DNA of 64,000 nucleotides from Robiginitalea sp. (lineage in GTDB: Bacteria > Bacteroidota > Bacteroidia > Flavobacteriales > Flavobacteriaceae), in NCBI GenBank assembly GCA_024638915.1, contig JAHEJJ010000003.1:1-64000 (forward strand), written 5' to 3'. The number at the start of each line of letters is the position of its first letter. The first letter of the stretch is position 1. Made by a program: the position numbers and the translations under genes. This document shows, in pieces, positions 1 through 7,863 of the stretch. The notes below the pieces were generated by a model that did not search any database, was not told the DNA's origin, and saw only the letters and a list, made by a program, of their open reading frames with translations.

Positions 1-233
1 AACGCATCCCATCTCAGGTTAACCTTAAATGCGACCCTGAAAAAGCTGTTGGTTTAAGAGAAGAGTATGATGGGATCATAATGCCGGGTTATCATATGAG
101 TAAAACACATTGGAATACCTTGTATCTGGAACAACTCCCTTTTAAACTATTACAGGAATTGATAGACCATAGTTATGATCTTGTGGTGGATAATCTACCT
201 GGAAAATTAAAAGAAGAACTTACCCTGCTTTAG
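1..233 (+). CDS. MmcQ/YjbR family protein, 5'-truncated
   Basis: Only the last 76 codons are present; the reading frame begins at base 3 and ends with TAG at 231-233. The visible part contains GYHMSKTHWNT followed by LIDHSYDLVV, the characteristic C-terminal half of the MmcQ/YjbR (DUF419) family: small cytoplasmic proteins with a CyaY-like fold, loosely described as DNA-binding. The precise function is not established for the family. Its stop codon overlaps the stop codon of the convergent DUF4407 gene, so the two genes have no intergenic space and no visible terminator. The identification rests on the motif pattern alone. Confidence 0.8.
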   Translation, partial: RIPSQVNLKCDPEKAVGLREEYDGIIMPGYHMSKTHWNTLYLEQLPFKLLQELIDHSYDLVVDNLPGKLKEELTLL

Positions 234-1330
234 AGATTTTTTATCTGAATTTCATGAAAACTGTCGGCCTGAAGGCGGAGTAATTCTTCTGCCTTCTGTT
301 TTTTATAGGCATATACAGCTTGCTCCTCAGCGATCTCGGCATAGATCTTTTCGTTAAGGGTCGAGTCGGCCGCCAGTATTTCCGCGCGTTGAGCTACTTT
401 TTGTTCTACCCAGGTGGCTATAATAGACTCCTCCTCCCGCAGTTTCATGTCGTATGGACCTTTGGGGGCCACTAATTTGACAAAAATAGGCGAGGTTTCG
501 ATAGCCAGGAACAACAAGAAGATAAAGAATGAAGGAAACCAAGGCAGTGCACCCAAGGCGTTGATACGGGCCATTAAACCGTCGAAACCGTCAATAATCG
601 GTTGTGAATTTTCAACAACTGTCACATATTCCTGGTTCAGGCTGGCGATCTGAGCCTCGATGTCGAGGATTTTCTGCTTGTTGGTCTCTTTTAATTCGGA
701 CAGCTCTGCCAGATAGCCATCGTGCTTTTCACGCTTTTCACGATATACAGGACCTTTCCCTACCAATAAGGTTCCCTTGCGACCTTCAGCCTCTGCGATA
801 TAAGTTTCATACAGCTCATTGGTTTCCTGTTCTTTGCTATCAATCTCCGCTTTCAAGGTTTCTATTTCCGATTGTAGTTCTTCAACAGCGGGGGTGTACT
901 GAAGTGAGATTTGTTCTTTATTGGCCAGGGTAAGATCATTTTTTTGTTCCAATAAAACCCGGTCGATTTCTTTTTCGAAGATCTTTAATTCGAGGGGTTT
1001 TGATATAACAACGGCGATGATAACCGCCAAGATGATTCTTGGAGTGGCTTGCCATAGTTCGCTTTTAACACTGTTTCTTTTTTTGATTGTGGAAACGATA
1101 AAGCGATCGAGATTGAAGATCAGTAAGCCCCATAGAAGCCCAAAAATCACGGCGGTATAGACATTATCAAATACCGTAAATAATGCATATGACGCAGCGA
1201 TAAAGGCCATTAATGCCGTAAAGAATACGGTAGCGCCAATACCTGCGTATTTGTTTTTTTCACCTGATGAACAAGTTTCCAGAATATCCATATCCGCTCC
1301 GGAACAGAGCAGAAAGAAGCGACGTATCAT
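230..1330 (-). CDS. DUF4407 domain-containing membrane protein
   Basis: A 366-residue protein with a start ATG at 1330. Hydrophobic segments are visible at about residues 31-53, 57-79, 96-114 and 266-286. Between the third and fourth lies a long charged heptad-like region (about 121-240) that should form a coiled coil. The order of N-terminal pair of membrane helices with the motif NLDRFIVSTIKK, coiled coil and C-terminal helix matches the DUF4407 family, whose function is unknown. The C-terminal tail (287-366) is charged and probably cytoplasmic. No operon partner is seen; the gene converges on the yjbR-like gene with overlapping stops. Family assignment is good; function is not inferable. 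Confidence 0.85.
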   Translation of the reverse strand: MIRRFFLLCSGADMDILETCSSGEKNKYAGIGATVFFTALMAFIAASYALFTVFDNVYTAVIFGLLWGLLIFNLDRFIVSTIKKRNSVKSELWQATPRIILAVIIAVVISKPLELKIFEKEIDRVLLEQKNDLTLANKEQISLQYTPAVEELQSEIETLKAEIDSKEQETNELYETYIAEAEGRKGTLLVGKGPVYREKREKHDGYLAELSELKETNKQKILDIEAQIASLNQEYVTVVENSQPIIDGFDGLMARINALGALPWFPSFFIFLLFLAIETSPIFVKLVAPKGPYDMKLREEESIIATWVEQKVAQRAEILAADSTLNEKIYAEIAEEQAVYAYKKQKAEELLRLQADSFHEIQIKNL

Positions 1331-1419
1331 AATAGTGTTCGTTTTTGATTGCTTGCTTGTTAGAACGCAACTATCTACCTTTTGTTACAAAAAAGATCAC
1401 TAGATTTTCGTTCCCTTCC

Positions 1420-2811
1420 CTAGTTCTTATACAGTTCAGCAAAGTATTTATAGAAATACGGGATGGTTTCAATACCCTTTAGGAAATTCCATATGGCCAG
1501 ATGTTCGTTCGGGGAGTGGATGGCATTGCTATCCAGGCCAAACCCCATGAGAATTGATTTGGTACCTAGTTCATCTTCGAAGAGCGGTACGATCGGAATA
1601 CTACCTCCGTTGCGTTTCGGAATAGGCACTTTGCCAAAAGTAGTCTCGTAGGCTTTGCTGGCCGCCTGGTAACCAATGCTGTCTATTGGGGTTACATAAC
1701 TCTGTCCGCCATGGTGGGGCGTTACTTTTACCCGTACGCCCACCGGGGCTATGCTTTCGAAATGTTTCGTAAAGAGTTCGGTGATTTCTATCCAGTCCTG
1801 CTGTGGTACAAGACGCATAGAAATTTTGGCATATGCCTTGCTGGGGATGACCGTTTTGGCGCCTTCACCTGTATAGCCACCCCAAATACCATTCACATCG
1901 AGCGTTGGCCTGATGGAATTCCTTTCGTTGGTGGTATAGTTCTTTTCCCCATATACCGCATCGATCTCGAGAGCTTCCCGGTATGCATCGAGGCTAAAAG
2001 GGGCCATGCCCATGACCCGTCTTTCCTCCTCAGAAAGATCCTCCACTTTATCGTAGAAGCCAGGGATGGCGATATGATTGTTCTCATCGTGCAACGAGGC
2101 GATCATTTTGTTGAGGACGTTGATGGGGTTGGCCACCGCACCACCATATAAACCCGAATGGAGATCACGATTCGGACCGGTCACTTCAACCTCTACATAG
2201 CTCAATCCACGAAGGCCGGTAGTGATGGAGGGCACGTCGTTGGCGATCATCCCTGTGTCGGAGATCAGGATGATATCGTTTTTCAATTTATCGTGATTCT
2301 CCTTAACAAAGTCTCCAAGACTAGAGCTGCCAACTTCTTCCTCGCCTTCGATCATAAACTTCACATTGCAGGGAAGGCGATCGTTCCGGACCATAAATTC
2401 AAGGGCTTTTACATGCATAAACATCTGTCCCTTATCATCTGAAGCACCTCTGGCAAAAATGGCACCGTCCGGATGGAGCTCAGTTGGCCTGACCACTGGT
2501 TCGAAAGGAGGAGAGTCCCATAAATCTATGGGGTCGGGAGGTTGTACGTCGTAATGCCCGTACACCAGCACTGTCGGTAGGGAGGAGTCTATTATTTTTT
2601 CGCCGTATACAATCGGGTAGCCCTTGGTTTCGCATATTTCCACCAGTTCACATCCGGCGTCTGTAAGCGCAGCAGCCACATTCTTGGCGGCGTTCATCAC
2701 ATCTTCTGAAAACGCTGAATCCGCACTTACCGATGGAATTCGCAAGAGCTCGAAAAGTTCATTAATAAATCGTTGTTTATTCCTGGAAATATATTCACCA
2801 ACGCTGTCCAT
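1420..2811 (-). CDS. M20 family dipeptidase (zinc metallopeptidase)
   Basis: A 463-residue cytoplasmic dipeptidase of peptidase family M20 (CNDP-like). Metal-binding elements are visible: YGHYDVQPPDP (H86, D88), the bridging aspartate in GASDDKGQ (about D125), the catalytic/ligand glutamates in EGEEEVGS (about 157-159) and a late HSPNEH histidine. A dimerisation (lid) domain should lie in the middle. The reading frame stays open upstream to 3006, but that extension has no family similarity and runs through a promoter and tRNA-like sequence, so the ATG at 2811 (MDSVGEYISRNK) is chosen. The gene is divergent from the tRNA-Leu unit. Substrate specificity cannot be read from the sequence. Confidence 0.92.
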   Translation of the reverse strand: MDSVGEYISRNKQRFINELFELLRIPSVSADSAFSEDVMNAAKNVAAALTDAGCELVEICETKGYPIVYGEKIIDSSLPTVLVYGHYDVQPPDPIDLWDSPPFEPVVRPTELHPDGAIFARGASDDKGQMFMHVKALEFMVRNDRLPCNVKFMIEGEEEVGSSSLGDFVKENHDKLKNDIILISDTGMIANDVPSITTGLRGLSYVEVEVTGPNRDLHSGLYGGAVANPINVLNKMIASLHDENNHIAIPGFYDKVEDLSEEERRVMGMAPFSLDAYREALEIDAVYGEKNYTTNERNSIRPTLDVNGIWGGYTGEGAKTVIPSKAYAKISMRLVPQQDWIEITELFTKHFESIAPVGVRVKVTPHHGGQSYVTPIDSIGYQAASKAYETTFGKVPIPKRNGGSIPIVPLFEDELGTKSILMGFGLDSNAIHSPNEHLAIWNFLKGIETIPYFYKYFAELYKN

Positions 2812-2895
2812 AAAGATCAATTGTAGTTGTGATAAATGTACAAAAAGATGTATGGAAATTTTGTCTTTATAAAGTTTAAAATTATTATTTTCATC

Positions 2896-2903
2896 TATAT
2901 TTG
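2896..2903 (+). promoter_or_regulatory. Promoter -7 element upstream of tRNA-Leu
   Basis: TATATTTG matches the Bacteroidota -7 consensus TAnnTTTG. It is followed by CAGCCC, the same continuation seen after the rplM promoter (minus strand, 35736-35743). No good -33 TTTG is present 19 bases upstream (GTTT lies near 2874). The predicted transcript would start around 2910 and run through the tRNA-like remnant into tRNA-Leu. Confidence 0.5.
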
Positions 2904-2926
2904 CAGCCCCAATGCAAATTGGAAAA

Positions 2927-2997
2927 CCAGGCGTGGTGGTCCCGATAACTATCGGGAGGCAGACACACAGAGGATTTGGTAAATGATGTCGAATCCT
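2927..2997 (+). pseudogene. Degenerate tRNA-Leu-like remnant
   Basis: Bases 2927-2939 match the 5' end of the downstream tRNA-Leu (3015-3027) at 12 of 13 positions. Bases 2958-2966 (GGCAGACAC) match its D-arm 3' half (3032-3040) at 8 of 9. Between them, the four D-loop bases of the real tRNA are replaced by an 18-base palindrome. Further on, TGTCGAATCC resembles a T-loop, but there is no anticodon arm or 3' acceptor strand that pairs. This reads as a decayed duplicate of the tRNA gene. It could also be a processed leader; the matches are short. Confidence 0.4.
2940..2957. repeat. 18-base palindrome TCCCGATA-AC-TATCGGGA
   Basis: Perfect 8-base inverted repeat with a 2-base centre, sitting exactly at the D-loop position of the tRNA-Leu-like remnant. 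As RNA it would form a short GC-containing hairpin. No second perfect copy was noticed in the window. Confidence 0.7.
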
Positions 2998-3014
2998 TAA
3001 TGACATAAAGAAAT

Positions 3015-3096
3015 GCAGGCGTGGTGGAATTGGTAGACACGCTAGACTTAGGATCTAGTGCCGAAAGGTGTGAGAGTTCGAGTCTCTCCGCCTGTA
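3015..3096 (+). tRNA. tRNA-Leu (anticodon TAG)
   Basis: An 82-base class II tRNA. Acceptor strands are GCAGGCG and CGCCTGT (G-U closing pair) with discriminator A. The D-arm contains GTGGAATTGGTAGACAC, the anticodon stem-loop is CTAGA/CTTAGGA/TCTAG with anticodon TAG, there is a short variable arm, and the T-loop is TTCGAGT. CCA is not encoded. A strong terminator follows 8 bases downstream. Confidence 0.95.
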
Positions 3097-3103
3097 CAAA
3101 GAA

Positions 3104-3134
3104 AAAGCTCATCCAGTTTGGATGGGCTTTTTTT
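3104..3134 (+). terminator. Rho-independent terminator after tRNA-Leu
   Basis: An 11-base-pair stem (AAAGCTCATCC with GGATGGGCTTT, one G-T pair), a 5-base loop and a run of seven T. It ends the tRNA-Leu transcript. Confidence 0.85.
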
Positions 3135-3296
3135 GATTCGGTGAGACGAGAAGTATATCCCGACCCTTGCGTGGGGAAGTCTCTGCGCCTTTACAAAGTA
3201 AAATAACCTCCTTGCCAGGAGATTTTCCTAAAACGAGATGATCTCATACAGGTACAATTGCAGAGATCAAGAATGGAGAGTATTTAGAGGTTTCGC

Positions 3297-3425
3297 TTAC
3301 AACAAACCAAACAAGGCTAAAATCAGGCTTATTACCACAGCGGCCAGTATCAATACCAGGACCACAACCATCACTTTCAAAAAACCGTTGAGGACTCTGG
3401 TTCCAAAAGTCAAGTGTTCTTCCAT
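3297..3425 (-). CDS. Small single-span membrane protein (42 aa), hypothetical
   Basis: A 42-codon ORF starting at ATG 3425 and ending TAA at 3297. The first 17 residues are polar to mixed (MEEHLTFGTRVLNGFLK). The rest, about residues 18-42, is almost entirely hydrophobic, a clear membrane helix running to the C-terminus. It lies alone in the gap between the tRNA-Leu terminator and the sugar transporter. I do not recognise a family. The strong hydrophobic design, good start and isolated position argue for a real gene, but ORFs this short can arise by chance. A 12-base direct repeat lies immediately upstream of its start. Confidence 0.5.
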   Translation of the reverse strand: MEEHLTFGTRVLNGFLKVMVVVLVLILAAVVISLILALFGLL

Positions 3426-3467
3426 AATGCTAAAAATTACAACATTTTAAGCAGAAATGCTAAAAAT
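3426..3467. repeat. Two 12-base direct repeats upstream of the small membrane gene
   Basis: AATGCTAAAAAT occurs at 3426-3437 and 3456-3467, offset by 30 bases (about three helical turns), directly upstream of the 42-residue ORF. It could be an operator or simply AT-rich coincidence. The rest of 3468-3578 shows nothing recognisable. Confidence 0.4.
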
Positions 3468-3578
3468 CTGTTGTTATAGTTAGCTCAATATCGGACAGTT
3501 GCATCAGTGTTCCAGAAAGATAAGGACATCTGCCCGATTTTCTCGATGAAGAACATATTTTAACCATAAATGGCCCTT

Positions 3579-4928
3579 TCATCGATCCCCAGAGCGCATT
3601 TTCTGTTCCAATTCCTCCAGTGAAATCCCTTTGGTTTCGGGCATCATAACCAGTACAAACACTAGCTGCAGGATCATCATGAAACCGAAGAAAACAAATA
3701 TTGGCCAGGGATTGTCTTTAAAAACCCCGTGGTCTGCATCCAGGAAGATAGGTGTTAGCAAGGTGATAAGCGCGGCGAAAATCCAATGCGTACCTGTACC
3801 CCAGCTTTGGCCAAATGCCCTGACCTTGTTGGGAAAAATCTCTGAAATAAACACCCAGATCACCGCTCCCTGGCCAATGGCATGTGCCGCTATGAAAACC
3901 AGGATGAATATCAGCAATAATGTGGAACTTGCCCCGCTGTAAAAACACCAGCCCACCATTAATAAACTTATAATATATCCCAGGGATCCAATCTTCATCA
4001 GCTGCCTTCTGCCAAGCTGATCGATCAGCCGTATACCGATCAGGGTAAATACAAGGTTTACGATGCCAATGGAAATCGAACTGAACAATGAATCCTTGGC
4101 CGCTAATCCGGCTCTTTCCAGGATTTCCGGGGCATAGTACAGCACAAAGTTGATGCCCGATAATTGATTGAAAAAGGCGATCAAAAATGCGAGTATAAGG
4201 GGTTTTTGATAAGTTTTTGAAAAGAGCCTTTCTTTATGGCTAGTGTCGCCTTCAGAACGCTTGATCTCGGCCATTTTTTCGAGGGCGTGCTCCTTGTTCG
4301 AGAGAAATTCGAGCGTTTGCAAGCCCGCCTTTTCATCATGCTTTTTAAGTATCAGCCACCTCGGACTATTGGGAATTCTAAAGACCATGATACTATAGGC
4401 CAAAGCCGGAATAGCTTCTACTCCCAGCATCCACCTCCAGTCGTTAATACCGTCGAAACCTTTAAGCAGGTAGTTGGAAATAAAGGCTATAAAAATTCCA
4501 AATACAATATTAAATTGATAGAGGGCGCCGAGTTTACCCCGGTTCTTAGAAGAGGATATTTCCGAGATATAAATAGGTGCAGCCACTGAGGAAGCTCCTA
4601 CCCCTATGCCGCCGATCAACCTGAAAAAAGAAAACATATAGGGGTCTACCGCCAGTGCTGAGCCAAGAGCAGAAATAAAATATAATACACCAATCCAGAA
4701 CAAGGTCTTTTTCCTGCCAAATTTATCGCAGGGAATCCCACCGAAAAGTGCTCCTATCACCGTGCCCCAAAGGGCCATGGACATGATAAACGTGCCGTGA
4801 AACCAGGGAGATGTATTCCAAAGTTCTTTAATGGGCAGATTAGCCCCGCTAATAACCACGGTATCAAATCCAAATAGAAAGCCCGCCAGGGCGGCGGTTA
4901 GCGATATTCTAAAAATTTTCCGATCCAT
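3579..4928 (-). CDS. Sugar porter family MFS transporter (sugar:H+ symporter)
   Basis: 449 residues, normal for the sugar porter family (XylE/GalP type) with 12 membrane helices. Seen motifs: FLFGFDTVVISG in helix 1, CDKFGRKKTLF between helices 2 and 3, RLIGGIGVGASSVAAPIYISE in helix 4, QLSGINFVLYYAPEI in helix 7 and PETKGISLEELE at the C-terminus. These are the standard family signatures, so import of a hexose or pentose driven by protons (or sodium) across the inner membrane is expected. The sugar is not readable; no catabolic genes are adjacent. It may be co-transcribed with the downstream-facing lipoprotein gene, 57 bases away. Confidence 0.93.
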   Translation of the reverse strand: MDRKIFRISLTAALAGFLFGFDTVVISGANLPIKELWNTSPWFHGTFIMSMALWGTVIGALFGGIPCDKFGRKKTLFWIGVLYFISALGSALAVDPYMFSFFRLIGGIGVGASSVAAPIYISEISSSKNRGKLGALYQFNIVFGIFIAFISNYLLKGFDGINDWRWMLGVEAIPALAYSIMVFRIPNSPRWLILKKHDEKAGLQTLEFLSNKEHALEKMAEIKRSEGDTSHKERLFSKTYQKPLILAFLIAFFNQLSGINFVLYYAPEILERAGLAAKDSLFSSISIGIVNLVFTLIGIRLIDQLGRRQLMKIGSLGYIISLLMVGWCFYSGASSTLLLIFILVFIAAHAIGQGAVIWVFISEIFPNKVRAFGQSWGTGTHWIFAALITLLTPIFLDADHGVFKDNPWPIFVFFGFMMILQLVFVLVMMPETKGISLEELEQKMRSGDR

Positions 4929-4985
4929 TGGTTAGTCAGTTTGAGTAAATCTAACAAAAAAACCGACATGTGGAAGTAAAGAGGA

Positions 4986-5231
4986 TCAGGCCTTTATAGG
5001 CCGTAGTGTATCGAGTTCTGAATTCAAATTTTTCTTAGCCCTGCCAGGAGTCCAGTCAACAGGCTGTTCCAATTCCGGTATTTCATAAAGATCACTGCTA
5101 TCCCTCAGTTTTTCAAGTGGTGAGGTTTGGTCGGTCTCAGGTTTAATGGTGTTTTCCTTTGCGTTACGACATCCGATAAGGAATGCGAGCAATAAAGTCA
5201 GGATTATATAAAATTTCGGAACAATTTTCAT
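4986..5231 (-). CDS. Small putative lipoprotein
   Basis: 81 residues. The N-terminus MKIVPKFYIILTLLLAFLIGC is a lipoprotein signal with the lipobox LIGC, so the mature protein of about 61 residues should be lipid-anchored. The remainder is polar, with no domain I recognise. It lies 20 bases downstream of waaA on the same strand and is likely in the same transcript, which suggests but does not prove an envelope role. Confidence 0.7.
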   Translation of the reverse strand: MKIVPKFYIILTLLLAFLIGCRNAKENTIKPETDQTSPLEKLRDSSDLYEIPELEQPVDWTPGRAKKNLNSELDTLRPIKA

Positions 5232-5251
5232 ATCACCATCTACTTAGTACC

Positions 5252-6535
5252 TTACAATAACGTACGTAGATGGTCAATTATTTGGATGCTGGCCCCTCTT
5301 TTACTCGTTATATAGTCGCTATTGATCAGTCCGGTGTTCTTGCGAAAGTCCTGGTCGCCTATAAGCTGATCCATAAACTGATTGAACTCCGCGGCACCGT
5401 TGACCACCAGTATCCCTTTCCGGTGTACCAGATCCATCGCTTCCTGAAAATTGTGGTATTTCGGCCCGATAAGTACTGGAATTCCGAAGACTGCCGGCTC
5501 CAGGGTATTGTGAAGACCTGTTGCGAATCCTCCACCGACATAGGCCACATCGGCGTATTGGTATATGCGTGTAAGCAGGCCTATGGTGTTGATGATCAAC
5601 ACCTGAATACCATCCAAGGAATTATCATCTAATTCGGAGAATAAAAGGGAAGGTTTGGTAAGTTTATTTTGCAATTGCCTGAGATGGTCGGGTTTTATGT
5701 CATGAGGTGCGATTACAGTGCGCAATTCACCCTTATAATTATTGATATAATCCAGGATTACGTCCTCATCTTCCGGCCAGGTACTGCCAGCCACAAAACA
5801 CGGAAAATCCTTCTTGAATGCGGCCATAAAATCTAAAGTAGTCCGCTGCTCTCTAATGAAAGCAACCCTGTCAAAGCGGGTATCACCGCTGAGAATTGTC
5901 TCTTCTATCCCAATCTCTTTCATTAATTGTTGAGAAGCTTCATTCTGTACAAAGATTTTGGTGAAACGCCCAAGAGCTTTTCTCATAAACCCTCCATACC
6001 ATTTGAAATATACCTGCCTTTTTGAAAATATCGCAGAGATCAATACGATAGGGACTTTTCTGGAATGCAGTGTTTTGAGGTAGTTTGGCCAGATCTCGTA
6101 TTTGATAAAGATGGCCAGGACTGGTTTTACCATATCCAGAAACCTTTTCGCATTCCGTTGAGTGTCCATGGGAAGATAGCAAACTGCATCGGCTGCTTTA
6201 GTATTTTTTCTCACCTCGTAACCCGAAGGTGAGAAAAACGTAAGCAGGATAAAATGATCCTGGAATTCTTTCCTGAGTTTTTCAATTACGGGTAATCCTT
6301 GTTCGTATTCTCCAAGCGAAGCCGCATGGATCCATATGACTGGGCGGTTTTTTGGGAGCAACTGCTCCAGATAGTCTTGTACCGATTTCCTGCCTTTTAC
6401 GAATTTATTGATTTTAGGATTGAATAGGGCGAGGATGTTGAGCAAAGCCCAGCTCAGATGCAGTCCGATATGGTACAGAAAGTACAACTCTGATTCTTTT
6501 GCTGCTAAATTAACGTTCTTTTCCCAAGAGGCCAT
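5252..6535 (-). CDS. waaA: 3-deoxy-D-manno-octulosonic acid (Kdo) transferase
   Basis: 427 residues, normal for WaaA/KdtA, which transfers Kdo from CMP-Kdo to lipid A precursor at the cytoplasmic face of the inner membrane. It starts with a hydrophobic anchor (LYFLYHIGLHLSWALLNI). Family motifs follow: IHAASLGEYEQGLPVI, SPSGYE, IKYEIWPNYL, AGSTWPEDE, IAPHD and a C-terminal GT-B motif around GGGFATGLHNTLEPAVFGIPV. The only ATG is at 6535, which adds about 16 residues before the usual start; a TTG just before LYFLYHI could be the true start. The gene is divergent from the DegT aminotransferase gene. Confidence 0.93.
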   Translation of the reverse strand: MASWEKNVNLAAKESELYFLYHIGLHLSWALLNILALFNPKINKFVKGRKSVQDYLEQLLPKNRPVIWIHAASLGEYEQGLPVIEKLRKEFQDHFILLTFFSPSGYEVRKNTKAADAVCYLPMDTQRNAKRFLDMVKPVLAIFIKYEIWPNYLKTLHSRKVPIVLISAIFSKRQVYFKWYGGFMRKALGRFTKIFVQNEASQQLMKEIGIEETILSGDTRFDRVAFIREQRTTLDFMAAFKKDFPCFVAGSTWPEDEDVILDYINNYKGELRTVIAPHDIKPDHLRQLQNKLTKPSLLFSELDDNSLDGIQVLIINTIGLLTRIYQYADVAYVGGGFATGLHNTLEPAVFGIPVLIGPKYHNFQEAMDLVHRKGILVVNGAAEFNQFMDQLIGDQDFRKNTGLINSDYITSKRGASIQIIDHLRTLL

Positions 6536-6593
6536 AAGGAGGTGTTGAAGCGGTTCCTTAATTTTGTAATATTGTCAATTGAAATCAGTCAGA

Positions 6594-7748
6594 ATGAAGA
6601 AAATTCAGATGGTCGATCTCGTCGGTCAGTATGCGGAAATTAAAGAAGAAGTGGATACTTCTATATCCCAAATTCTCGAGCAAGCGACATTCATCAATGG
6701 GCCTCAGGTACATTCTTTTCAGGCAGATTTGGAAGCTTACCTGGGTGTAAAACACGTCATACCCTGTGCCAACGGAACAGACGCGCTGCAAATTGCGATG
6801 ATGGGTTTGGATTTAAAACCGGGAGATGAGGTGATTACTGCAGATTTTACATTTGCCGCCACCGTCGAGGTAATAGCTTTATTACAACTTACCCCGGTAC
6901 TGGTAGATGTGGAAAAAGATAGCTTTAACATCGACCTCAAAGCCATCGAAAGGGCCGTCACTCCGAAAACGAAAGCGATTGTCCCTGTTCACCTATTCGG
7001 CCAGTGTGCCGATATGGAGGGGATTATGAAGCTTGCCGTCAAACATAATTTATATGTGATTGAAGATAACGCCCAGGCTATAGGGGCTAATTACACCTTC
7101 TCCGATGGCCGCAAGCAAAAGGCAGGCACCATAGGTCATGTGGGTGCCACCTCTTTCTTCCCCTCCAAAAATTTGGGATGCTATGGCGACGGGGGGGCTT
7201 TGTTTACCAACGATGATGAGCTGGCGCATACCATTCGTGGTATTGTAAATCACGGCATGTATCGGCGATACTACCACGATGTGGTTGGGGTAAACTCCAG
7301 ACTCGACTCAATTCAAGCTGCAGTATTAAGCGCAAAACTTCCGCATTTAGATAATTACTGTGAGAGTAGGAGATCGGCGGCCAGGAAATATTCGGCGGCT
7401 TTTGCCTCTCATCCGAATATAATCGTTCCCAGTGCATCCAAAAAATGCGATGGCATATGTGCCGATTGCGACTGCCATGTTTTTCATCAATATACATTGA
7501 GGATCACCAACGGCCGGAGAGATGTACTTGCCGATCATCTGGGTCAACAGGGAATTCCTTTTGGCATTTACTATCCTATACCGCTACACCTCCAAAAAGC
7601 CTACGCCGATGAGCGCTACAATGAGGACGATTTTGGGGTGACCAACCAGCTGGTAAAGGAAGTGATCTCGCTACCCATGCACACCGAACTCGACGATGAA
7701 CAGATAAATCATATAACCGAAACGGTTCTTCAATTTATAGATGGATGA
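6594..7748 (+). CDS. DegT/DnrJ/EryC1/StrS family PLP-dependent sugar aminotransferase
   Basis: A 384-residue fold type I aminotransferase acting on keto-sugar nucleotides, normally for surface polysaccharides. Seen: substrate-loop NGTDALQ (61-67), EDNAQA (157-162) with the PLP-nitrogen aspartate, and the PLP lysine K192 in TSFFPSKNLGCYGDGG. The frame is open from a TTG at 6579, but ATG at 6594 (MKKIQMVDL) fits the family start. Unusual feature: a cysteine cluster C285-X3-C-X2-C-X-C294 followed by HVFHQY, just before a conserved active-site region; it could bind a metal. Followed by galE after a 115-base gap, which fits a nucleotide-sugar role; the sugar is unknown. Confidence 0.92.
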   Translation: MKKIQMVDLVGQYAEIKEEVDTSISQILEQATFINGPQVHSFQADLEAYLGVKHVIPCANGTDALQIAMMGLDLKPGDEVITADFTFAATVEVIALLQLTPVLVDVEKDSFNIDLKAIERAVTPKTKAIVPVHLFGQCADMEGIMKLAVKHNLYVIEDNAQAIGANYTFSDGRKQKAGTIGHVGATSFFPSKNLGCYGDGGALFTNDDELAHTIRGIVNHGMYRRYYHDVVGVNSRLDSIQAAVLSAKLPHLDNYCESRRSAARKYSAAFASHPNIIVPSASKKCDGICADCDCHVFHQYTLRITNGRRDVLADHLGQQGIPFGIYYPIPLHLQKAYADERYNEDDFGVTNQLVKEVISLPMHTELDDEQINHITETVLQFIDG

Positions 7749-7863
7749 ATCATAGATCAATCCACATGCAAACAGTTGGTAGAACATTAAAAGCTTGCTT
7801 GTTATCGCCTGATTTATCGTACGAAATCCATTTAAAATACTGTTATACCATTAACCCATACCT

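Noticed and set aside
2812-3006. N-terminal extension of the M20 peptidase ORF to 3006
   Set aside because: The extra 65 residues have no family match and their DNA is the tRNA-Leu promoter and tRNA-like remnant; the ATG at 2811 fits the family start.
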